Assembly: GCA_031429105.1 (NCBI GenBank)
Contig: JANOYV010000100.1
Coordinates: forward strand, 1 to 64,000
DNA length: 64,000 nucleotides
Source of the DNA: JAKFWF01 sp031429105
GTDB lineage: Bacteria > Pseudomonadota > Alphaproteobacteria > Rhizobiales > Hyphomicrobiaceae
Direction of reading: 5' to 3'
Within the stretch, counting starts at the first letter, position 1; each line of letters begins with the position of its first letter. The position numbers and the translations under genes were made by a program. Under the pieces are notes generated by a model, which was given only the letters and a program-made list of their open reading frames with translations, searched no databases and was not told the origin of the DNA. Below are positions 54,852 to 62,121 of the stretch, one piece after another.

Positions 54852-55615
54852 TGGACGATGAAGCCTTTACTGGCGATCGATGCGCGCACCTTCGGCGTCC
54901 CGAGGTTTGTCAGGAGCGCCTTAGCGCCTTCCGGGTTGGTTGCCTTCGTCGCAATCCCTGCCTGATAGATCGTTACTTTCTGTAGCTCAGCTGGCAAGGG
55001 GCCAACGAGCTTGATCCCCTTAACGGGCAAGATCTCGGTAATCTGGTGCAGGCCGAGTTCAATCTCGCCTTTGCCCACTAGCTCGACCACGTAGCCGCCC
55101 GGCAGCAGCGTTGTGCGTGCCTTGATCTCGTCGGCAACGCCTAGCTTCTGGAACACCTCGGCCAAATGCTTGCCGCTGGTGCCGGTTGCTGGATCAACCA
55201 TCACGATCGACTTCGCCGCCAGCAGCGTCGCTTTGAACGCGGCCGCCGTCGAGATATCGGGGAGCGGCGCCTTTTCGTTGACCGCAACGCCAACACCAAC
55301 ACGGCCGACCTCGGTCACGCTGCCGCCTGCGACCAGTCCGTTTTTGACCGCATCCGCCATCACTTCGGCGCTGAGCACGACGACGTCGGCACCGGCGGGG
55401 TTGTCCTTGAGCTTCTTGATCAGCGGCCCCATGGGCGCAAACTCGGACACGATCTTGGTGCTGCTCGCCGCCTGAAAATCGGTCATTAGGTCGGTCATCG
55501 CGGATTTGACGGCACCGCCGCCCCACACCACGAGATCAGCAGCGTGTGCTGGCACGCCGATCAGCAACACTGCTGCATACGCAGCTACCGTCGTAAGTCT
55601 TTGCCAAGAGTTCAT
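54848..55615 (-). CDS. Molybdate-binding-like (ModA/SBP_bac_11) periplasmic protein
   Basis: 255 residues from the ATG at 55615. A signal peptide (core VAAYAAVLLIGVPAHA) precedes a two-lobe binding fold (DLVVWGGGAVKSAMTDLMTD, ADVVVLSAEVMADAVKNGLV, GSVTEVGRVGVGVAVNEKAP, SIVMVDPATGTSGKHLAEVF, GEIELGLHQITEILPV). Length and motifs match ModA-like proteins, but ligand residues for molybdate are not confirmed and the stand-alone setting without modB/modC suggests another ligand. It is coupled to the dehydrogenase gene by a four-base overlap. Confidence 0.85.
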   Translation of the reverse strand: MNSWQRLTTVAAYAAVLLIGVPAHAADLVVWGGGAVKSAMTDLMTDFQAASSTKIVSEFAPMGPLIKKLKDNPAGADVVVLSAEVMADAVKNGLVAGGSVTEVGRVGVGVAVNEKAPLPDISTAAAFKATLLAAKSIVMVDPATGTSGKHLAEVFQKLGVADEIKARTTLLPGGYVVELVGKGEIELGLHQITEILPVKGIKLVGPLPAELQKVTIYQAGIATKATNPEGAKALLTNLGTPKVRASIASKGFIVQ

Positions 55616-55703
55616 GCTATTTATCCGTGGTTTGATGGATTTGCCGTAGCGATACGTCAACTGCAGCTTATCGGTTCCATCGGTTGAGGCAAAGTGCGCT
55701 GGC

Positions 55704-56117
55704 TCATGCCACCAATGCAATACAGGAAAACGCCACGCGCGCCTCGGTCGGCACACCAAATCGGGCGGTGTGGCGGGCGGGAAGCCCACCGGGGAAGTGC
55801 TTGACGTATTCGGCGTTGCAAGCGGCATAGTCAGCCGGATCGGTGATCAGCATTGCAACCTGGACAACGCGATCAAGACTGCTTCCAGCCTCGCGCAGGA
55901 TATGCGCAATATGTGTCAGTGCGTTGCGAACTTCATCCTGTGGGGTCGCACCGCGATCAATGCCACGCGCAGGATCGTGCGGCGCGCTATGGCCCGATAC
56001 AAACACTAGACCACCGGCCTTTGTTGCCCTGCTGAACGGACGCGTGGAGCCTGGCTCCGGCTGGTCAAAGAATTCTATCACCCGATAATCCCTTGCTGTT
56101 CGTGCAGTATTCAACAA
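55704..56117 (-). CDS. RidA family (reactive intermediate deaminase-like) protein
   Basis: 137 residues. The family core is GLVFVSGHSAPHDP, DEVRNALTHIAHILREAGSS and VVQVAMLITDPADYAACNAE, with the C-terminal Arg (ARVAFSCIALVA) that binds the imine carboxylate in active members. RidA hydrolyses enamine/imine intermediates to 2-oxo acids. Length and start (MLNTARTARDYRV) match other Rid proteins with an N-terminal extension. It lies 88 bases upstream of the ModA-like gene and could be in the same transcript, consistent with a route through 2-oxo acids and the dehydrogenase. Confidence 0.88.
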   Translation of the reverse strand: MLNTARTARDYRVIEFFDQPEPGSTRPFSRATKAGGLVFVSGHSAPHDPARGIDRGATPQDEVRNALTHIAHILREAGSSLDRVVQVAMLITDPADYAACNAEYVKHFPGGLPARHTARFGVPTEARVAFSCIALVA

Positions 56118-56232
56118 AAAAGCCGCATGGCAGATATTCGGCTCGGCTCGAGCAATTCGCTTCTACCGCCACACGGCCACATGGTAGATTTTTTGAGGTC
56201 GCATCAAGACGAAACCCTAAGGCACCAACACC

Positions 56233-57582
56233 ATGAACTTGCATCGCATGCTGCTTGAGCGCAAGGCCGCCGGACGTCCGATAACTGTTGGCATCATCGG
56301 TGCGGGAAAATTCGGCACGATGTTCTTGTCGCAAGCGCGCCGGACCGACGGTATGCACATCGTTGGCGTCGCCGATCTGAACCCGGCCCGCGCCCACGCG
56401 CAGCTGAAGCTTGCCTGCTGGCCACAGGAACAGTACGCGGCCGCCTCAATCGACGCAGCGCTCAAGAGCGGCACGACAGTCATCACCGACAACGCCGAAA
56501 GCCTGATCACACACCCAGCCATCGAAGTCATCATCGAGGCCACCGGAGATCCCGGCGCTGGCATCCACTTCGCGTTGAAATCAATCGAGCACGGCAAGCA
56601 TATCGTCATGGTCAACGTCGAGGCCGATGCGTGCGCGGGGCCCCTGCTCGCCCGCCGCGCAAAGGCTGCTGGCGTGGTCTACTCGTTGGCCTGGGGCGAT
56701 CAACCCGCCCTAATCGCCGAGCACGTCGATTGGGCTCGCGCCAGCGGTTTTAATGTGGTGGCCGCCGGCAAGGGTACGCGCTACCACCCGACCTATCACC
56801 AGTCGACGCCCGATACCGTCTGGGACATTCTCGACAAGTACATCAAGATCAAGGATCGTTCGTCGATCAACCCAAAGATGTTCAACTCGTTCATCGATGG
56901 CACCAAATCCGGCATCGAGATGACAGCTGTGTGCAATGCGACCGGCCTGCACGCACAAACCGACGGTTTGTCATTTCCACCGGCCACACGCTTCGAACAT
57001 GCCGAAGTGTGCAAGCCGAAATCGGCCGGAGGCACGTTGGAGATAGCTGGCGTCACGGAGGTCACATCCTCGGTCTATCGCGATGGATCGGATGTACCAA
57101 ACAGCCTTGTGATGGGAACATACGTGGTGTTCGAGGCGGCCAGCGCCTACGGCGAAGAATGCTTTCGCGAATACTCAATGCTGCCAGATACTAGCGGCAA
57201 GTACGCCTGCATGTACCGGCCGACTCATATGATCGGGATGGAACTTGGCATTTCGGTAGCATCCGCAGCGCTACGCAAAGAGCCGACCGGCGCACCGATC
57301 TGCTTCAATTCCGACGTCGTGGCCACGGCCAAGCGCGATCTCAAAGCCGGCGAAATGCTCGATGGCGAAGGCGGGTTTTGCGTCTGGGGCAAGCAAACAC
57401 CAGCTGCCCATTCTCTGAAGGAAGGACACCTACCTCTCGGCCTTGCCCATAATGTGAAATTGAAGCGCGACATCGCGATCGGCGAACGCCTCAAGTGGTC
57501 GGACGTTGCTTACGATCCGCACAACGCCGCAGTGAAAGTACGCCGCGAAATGGAAGAGATGTTTCGAGAGAAAACCGTTTGA
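56233..57582 (+). CDS. COG4091-type dehydrogenase with C-terminal SAF domain
   Basis: 449 residues. The NAD(P) motif is TVGIIGAGKFGTMFLSQARR, followed by PAIEVIIEATGDPGAGIHFA, a Gfo/Idh or homoserine-dehydrogenase-like segment. The C-terminal 90 residues (TAKRDLKAGEMLDGEGGFCV, LAHNVKLKRDIAIGERLKWS) form an SAF domain. This combination is the predicted homoserine-dehydrogenase family with SAF, whose substrates are not settled and include sugar acids. The stop and the start of the next gene share one base (TGATG), so the two are coupled. Confidence 0.86.
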   Translation: MNLHRMLLERKAAGRPITVGIIGAGKFGTMFLSQARRTDGMHIVGVADLNPARAHAQLKLACWPQEQYAAASIDAALKSGTTVITDNAESLITHPAIEVIIEATGDPGAGIHFALKSIEHGKHIVMVNVEADACAGPLLARRAKAAGVVYSLAWGDQPALIAEHVDWARASGFNVVAAGKGTRYHPTYHQSTPDTVWDILDKYIKIKDRSSINPKMFNSFIDGTKSGIEMTAVCNATGLHAQTDGLSFPPATRFEHAEVCKPKSAGGTLEIAGVTEVTSSVYRDGSDVPNSLVMGTYVVFEAASAYGEECFREYSMLPDTSGKYACMYRPTHMIGMELGISVASAALRKEPTGAPICFNSDVVATAKRDLKAGEMLDGEGGFCVWGKQTPAAHSLKEGHLPLGLAHNVKLKRDIAIGERLKWSDVAYDPHNAAVKVRREMEEMFREKTV

Positions 57583-58067
57583 TGAAGACACTCGCAGCAA
57601 AGCCGCTTACCGCTGACGCATTCCGCGCCTATGGCTGCGTCTTCGAGGCACCGCAGGAGTTCAAGCGAACCTACTTCGACGATGCGTTGGCAAGCAGTCG
57701 TCCAGCAGCCCGCCCAAGCTTATCGATCGCGCATGTTGCCCCGCTCGCGACACCATCCTTGATCACATCGAAAATGGAGCGCCACGAGTTCTCCTCGCAA
57801 AGCTTCATTCCAATTGATGCCGCGCGCTATCTGGTGATCGTTGCGCCGATGTCAGCAGCTGACCGGCCTGACGAAGCGCGACTGGAGGCATTCATCGCCC
57901 GTGGCAATCAGGGCGTGACCTACGGACAGAACGTGTGGCATCACCCGCTCACCGTGCTGGACCGCGCCGCTTCATTCGCCATTACCATGTGGCTTGATGG
58001 AACGCGCAGCGACGAACAATTCGTGGAACTCGAAATGCCCGTAACCGTAACATTCTCGGTGCAATAA
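57582..58067 (+). CDS. Ureidoglycolate lyase (AllA) family protein
   Basis: 161 residues. LTADAFRAYGCVFEAP at the start, DRPDEARLEAFIARGNQGVT in the middle and YGQNVWHHPLTVLDRAASFA, holding the histidine pair, are diagnostic of the AllA/ureidoglycolate lyase fold. The known enzyme releases urea from ureidoglycolate to give glyoxylate in allantoin breakdown. No other purine-degradation gene is in the window; the partner gene suggests a different organic-acid substrate. Its start shares a base with the upstream stop. Confidence 0.85.
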   Translation: MKTLAAKPLTADAFRAYGCVFEAPQEFKRTYFDDALASSRPAARPSLSIAHVAPLATPSLITSKMERHEFSSQSFIPIDAARYLVIVAPMSAADRPDEARLEAFIARGNQGVTYGQNVWHHPLTVLDRAASFAITMWLDGTRSDEQFVELEMPVTVTFSVQ

Positions 58068-58072
58068 AACCG

Positions 58073-58924
58073 CTAGCCTATCAAACGCTCGAGGCCACGC
58101 TTCAACTCGTCTTTGGCTGGGCCAGATGCTGCGAAGATCTCGCGCACCTTGATGAAGTCCATGGTGCCAAAAGTGCCAACCGCAGGCCTAATCATCAGAT
58201 CCGGGCTAAGGATCTTCATTTTCTCGGCCGTGAGCGCGCGAAACAAGATCTGGGTGCAACCAACCCAAGCGTCGATGGTGCTTGGCATCGCGTCGGCTGG
58301 CTTGGTGCCTGCCACAAAAAGATCCGTCTGCCCCGTGACATCGACTGCGACAGTGAAATCTGCCCGCGACTGTACCACGTCCCACGGCGTCGGATTAACA
58401 AAGCCGCCATCCACAAGCACCCGACCACCAATTACGACGGGTTTCAAGATCGTCGGCAAGGCAGCGCTTGCAGCAATGGCTGGAATCAAGGGGCCACTAC
58501 TGACCACCACCTGTTCCATCGCATAGTAGTCCACCGCAACAGCATGAAACGGAATGCGCAGGCTGGTGAAGTCGCAACGCATCGGCCGTGGCATCAGCAG
58601 CTCAAACAGCGTCACACCATCGACCACCGACGGACGGCGCGGGCTCCACAGGCTTGGCAGTCCGTCGTAGGATTTAGCCAGGCGACGAAAAATCTCCGAA
58701 CGCGTCGACAGGAGTTCTTCGGCAAATTCGCGGATTTCCAGCGCTGAAAGTCCCGCCGCATACATGCCACCAATGATGGCGCCGATTGATGTGCCGGCGA
58801 TTTCAACTGGCTTGATGCCGAGCTCGTCGAATGCCTCCAACATCAAGATATGCGCAAGGCCACGCGCCGACCCGCCGCCGAGGGCCAGCGCAATGCCGGG
58901 TCGTTTCGCTATTGGCGTGCTCAT
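58073..58924 (-). CDS. Patatin-like phospholipase, paralogue 2
   Basis: 283 residues. It has the RssA/patatin pattern: glycine-rich oxyanion loop LALGGGSARGLAHI, nucleophile elbow GTSIGAIIGG (serine near residue 45) and catalytic aspartate in LVDGGFVNPTP. Patatin proteins hydrolyse phospholipid acyl esters with a Ser-Asp dyad. The start overlaps the preceding paralogue's stop by four bases, and it is the last gene of the four-gene purD operon. Confidence 0.9.
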   Translation of the reverse strand: MSTPIAKRPGIALALGGGSARGLAHILMLEAFDELGIKPVEIAGTSIGAIIGGMYAAGLSALEIREFAEELLSTRSEIFRRLAKSYDGLPSLWSPRRPSVVDGVTLFELLMPRPMRCDFTSLRIPFHAVAVDYYAMEQVVVSSGPLIPAIAASAALPTILKPVVIGGRVLVDGGFVNPTPWDVVQSRADFTVAVDVTGQTDLFVAGTKPADAMPSTIDAWVGCTQILFRALTAEKMKILSPDLMIRPAVGTFGTMDFIKVREIFAASGPAKDELKRGLERLIG

Positions 58925-59832
58925 TTTGAATTGCCTTTGACGTGTACTGGCAGCGTTTCTGCCTCGAGCATCCGCCCAAGCTGCCGCTTCAATCGCTCCT
59001 TCATGGGCGCCGCTGCTGCAAGGATCTCCAGCGCTCGATGGAACTCCAACGCATGAAATTTCTCGACCTCGACGTCGATATAGATATCGGGCTTGGTGCG
59101 CAGAAGCTTCTCGCGCGTAATGCTTTTTTCCATGATCTGCAGCGATTGTGCGGCGAGCATGATCGCAGACGGCTGGGGCGAAAACAGTGCATCGGATGCC
59201 GACCCGCTCACATCGATCGCAACCGTCAAATCCGCATCGTCTGCGACAAGATCAAAGGGCAGCGGATTGACGAGGCCGCCATCAACGAGCGTCCGTCCGC
59301 CAATGACCACAGGTTGAAACACAATCGGTATTGCGATGCTGGCGGCAACCGCTGGCCGCAGCGGGCCTTCGGAAAGCACGATCGCTGCACGCGTGCCGAG
59401 ATCGGTTGCCACCACCCGCAATGGGATAGCCAGCGATTTGAAATCACCGCCGACCTGCGTTGGATAGATAAGATCGAGAATGGCTTCCGACTTCAACAGA
59501 GCCGACCGCAACGGAAACAAATTGAGGAACTTCTGTACCGGGTCAGAACGGGCGGCAAACAACTGCCGCACCAAATCGAGCCGTCGTGACAACGTTTCCT
59601 CCGTCATGGCGCGGATATGCTTCGCCGACATTCCTGAAGCATAGGCGGCGCCATACAGTGCACCGATCGACGTGCCCGCGATCACCTTTGGCTTGATGCC
59701 GAGCTCATCGAATACCTCCAACACGAGGACATGGGCTAAGCCGCGCGCGCCGCCACCGCCCAGGGCAAGCGCCACCGTCGGAACACGGCGCGGCAACTGA
59801 TCGCGCTTGGCAACGATGGCGGTCTTGATCAT
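58921..59832 (-). CDS. Patatin-like phospholipase, paralogue 1
   Basis: 303 residues. The pattern is ALALGGGGARGLAHVLVLEV, IAGTSIGALYGAAYASGMS (serine elbow) and LVDGGLVNPLP (aspartate), aligned along its length with the next gene, so the pair arose by duplication. A basic N-terminus (VAKRDQLPRRVPTV) precedes the fold; no signal peptide is seen, so it acts in the cytoplasm or on the inner leaflet. Four-base overlaps join it to the hydrolase before and the paralogue after. Confidence 0.9.
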   Translation of the reverse strand: MIKTAIVAKRDQLPRRVPTVALALGGGGARGLAHVLVLEVFDELGIKPKVIAGTSIGALYGAAYASGMSAKHIRAMTEETLSRRLDLVRQLFAARSDPVQKFLNLFPLRSALLKSEAILDLIYPTQVGGDFKSLAIPLRVVATDLGTRAAIVLSEGPLRPAVAASIAIPIVFQPVVIGGRTLVDGGLVNPLPFDLVADDADLTVAIDVSGSASDALFSPQPSAIMLAAQSLQIMEKSITREKLLRTKPDIYIDVEVEKFHALEFHRALEILAAAAPMKERLKRQLGRMLEAETLPVHVKGNSK

Positions 59833-60755
59833 GGGGCCGTACCGGGACCAATGAAGGGGAGCAGGGCTGCAATCACATCTGACGGGTTCTCTTCGGCAAG
59901 AAAATGTCCCGATTTGATCTCTGCAAACTGCAGATCAGGCGCCCAGCGCCGCCAAACGTCGACCGGGTTTGATGCGCTTTTTCCGATGTATTCGGAGCCC
60001 CACAGAAACAACGTCGGACAGGAAATCACGCGACCGGCAGTCCGGTCGACATCATCCGCAAGGTAATCAAAAGTTGCACCGGCACGGTAGTCTTCGCACA
60101 CCGCATGAATGCGTTCAGGCGTCATCAAGGCTGCGCGATAATGCTCGATCGCGCCTGGTGCAATCGCGGATAGCGTCTTGTCTCCCGTCCAACTCGCAAT
60201 GGTGTGGCTGACATAGTAGGCGGGATCAGCGGCAATGAGTGTTTCCGGCATCGGTGCCGGCTGCGCCAGGAACGTCCAATGATAGGAGCCGATTGCAGCG
60301 CGCCACCGCAGCGCATCCCACACTTCGACGGTCGGTAGGATATCAATGGGGATCAAACGACTGACGACCTCGGGATGATCGAGCGCCAATCGATAGGCAA
60401 CGCGCGCGCCGCGATCATGACCAGCCACCATGAAACGCATGTGACCGAGTGCGGCCATCACCTCCTTGACGTCCAACGCCATGGCGCGCTTCGAATAAAC
60501 CGCATGCTCAGGATCAGTCGCCAGTGTGCTCGGCGGAGCTGAACTGGCGCCATAGCCGCGCAAATCCGGAATGATCAGGGTGCAGCGTTGCGCAAGCACA
60601 GGTGCGACCTTGTGCCAGCACACATGTGTCTGCGGATAGCCGTGCAACAGCACGAGGGGCGGTCCTGATCCGCCTATGCGACATTGGATTTCAGCGCCCG
60701 ATGTTTTGATCCGGCGCGTTTCAAATCCGGGATACAAGTCGGGCAGCTTTGTCAC
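59829..60755 (-). CDS. Alpha/beta hydrolase, haloacetate-dehalogenase-like
   Basis: 308 residues from the GTG at 60755 (GAGGAG eight bases upstream), which overlaps the purD stop in GTGA. LVLLHGYPQTHVCWHKVAPV (HG oxyanion), IIPDLRGYGASS and FMVAGHDRGARVAYRLALDH follow the fluoroacetate dehalogenase pattern, where the Asp after GH is the nucleophile. SGHFLAEENPSDV supplies the catalytic histidine. The typical dehalogenase sequence is closely followed, but epoxide hydrolases share the fold, so the substrate is not proven. It is coupled to purD upstream and a patatin gene downstream. Confidence 0.87.
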   Translation of the reverse strand: MTKLPDLYPGFETRRIKTSGAEIQCRIGGSGPPLVLLHGYPQTHVCWHKVAPVLAQRCTLIIPDLRGYGASSAPPSTLATDPEHAVYSKRAMALDVKEVMAALGHMRFMVAGHDRGARVAYRLALDHPEVVSRLIPIDILPTVEVWDALRWRAAIGSYHWTFLAQPAPMPETLIAADPAYYVSHTIASWTGDKTLSAIAPGAIEHYRAALMTPERIHAVCEDYRAGATFDYLADDVDRTAGRVISCPTLFLWGSEYIGKSASNPVDVWRRWAPDLQFAEIKSGHFLAEENPSDVIAALLPFIGPGTAP

Positions 60756-62035
60756 GATTTCAGCTCCTCGCGGGCGATTGCACGCCATCCGATATCACGT
60801 CGACAAAAACCACCCGGCCAATCGATTTTATCAATCGCAGCGTAGGCGCGTTTTTGCGCCTCGGCCACAGTTCTTCCAGTCGCAGTCACGTTGAGGACGC
60901 GGCCGCCGTTGGCGAGGACGCGACCATCTTTCACAATCGTGCCTGCGTGAAAAATCGTCACTCCAGGCATAGCGCATGCGGCTTCAAGCCCTTTGATTTC
61001 GGAGCCTTTGACCGGATTATCCGGATAGCCCATCGCCGCCATTACAACAGTCAATGCTACGTCATCGCGCCAGCGTAGATCGAACGTACCGAGCACACCA
61101 TCAGCGGTTGCGATCAGCGCCGCCAGGAAATCTGACTTTAGACGAGGCATCAGAACCTGCGTCTCAGGATCACCGAAGCGCACGTTGTATTCGATCAGCT
61201 TCGGGCCCTCAGATGTAATCATCAGGCCGGCGAACAACACGCCCTTGAACGGGTGGCCGCGCTTCTTCATGCCAGCAACGGTTGGCGAAATGATCTCGTC
61301 CATCACGCGCGTGACCATTGCTGGTGTCATTACGGGCGCTGGCGAATAGGCGCCCATGCCGCCAGTGTTGGGGCCGACATCACCATCGCCGACGCGCTTG
61401 TGATCCTGTGCCGCCGCAAGCGCTATTGCGTGACTGCCATCGCAAAGTGCGAAGAAGCTCGCTTCTTCGCCGTCCATGAATTCTTCAATGACAACTTCAG
61501 ACCCTGCCGCCCCGAACGCGCCGCCGAAACAAGCATCAATGGCTGCGTCCACTTGACTGCGTGTTTCTGCAATCACGACGCCTTTGCCAGCAGCAAGTCC
61601 GTCGGCCTTGATCACAATCGGCACAGCTTTCGTTGCTGCATAGGCCTTCGCAGATGCCGCGTCCTTGAAGCGACCATAGGCGGCCGTCGGAATGTTGAAC
61701 TCGGCGAAGAAATCCTTAGAGAAGCCTTTGGAGCCTTCAAGTTGCGCTGCCTGCTTCGTTGGTCCGAATGCCTTGAAACCAGCCGCCGCTAGATCATCAA
61801 CGATGCCAGCAACCAGCGGCACTTCCGGTCCGACGACAACGAAATCGATCTTGTTGTCACGGCAGAAGGCGATGACGCACGCATGATCAGCGATATCAAG
61901 AGGAACGCATTCAGCGACGTCGGCAATGCCAGCATTGCCCGGTGCGCACCATAACTTCGTAAGCAACGGGCTAGCCGAAATCGCCCAAGCCAGCGCATGC
62001 TCGCGGCCACCCGAGCCGATCAGAATAACGTTCAT
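60752..62035 (-). CDS. purD: Phosphoribosylamine-glycine ligase (GAR synthetase)
   Basis: 427 residues, the usual PurD length. MNVILIGSGGREHALAWAI is the diagnostic N-terminus. The ATP-grasp fold shows KADGLAAGKGVVIAETRS, EVVIEEFMDGEEASFFALCD, GDVGPNTGGMGAYSPAPVMT and YNVRFGDPETQVLMPRLKSD. PurD joins phosphoribosylamine and glycine with ATP, the second step of purine synthesis. Its TGA stop overlaps the next gene's GTG start, beginning a run of three more coupled genes that have no known link to purines. Confidence 0.97.
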   Translation of the reverse strand: MNVILIGSGGREHALAWAISASPLLTKLWCAPGNAGIADVAECVPLDIADHACVIAFCRDNKIDFVVVGPEVPLVAGIVDDLAAAGFKAFGPTKQAAQLEGSKGFSKDFFAEFNIPTAAYGRFKDAASAKAYAATKAVPIVIKADGLAAGKGVVIAETRSQVDAAIDACFGGAFGAAGSEVVIEEFMDGEEASFFALCDGSHAIALAAAQDHKRVGDGDVGPNTGGMGAYSPAPVMTPAMVTRVMDEIISPTVAGMKKRGHPFKGVLFAGLMITSEGPKLIEYNVRFGDPETQVLMPRLKSDFLAALIATADGVLGTFDLRWRDDVALTVVMAAMGYPDNPVKGSEIKGLEAACAMPGVTIFHAGTIVKDGRVLANGGRVLNVTATGRTVAEAQKRAYAAIDKIDWPGGFCRRDIGWRAIAREELKS

Positions 62036-62121
62036 GGCTTATAAGCCCCGACCAAATTTCGAGTAACCATACCGTGCAAGACAACCGGCTCCCAAACAGG
62101 CGAGAGGTCGTGCACGATTTA

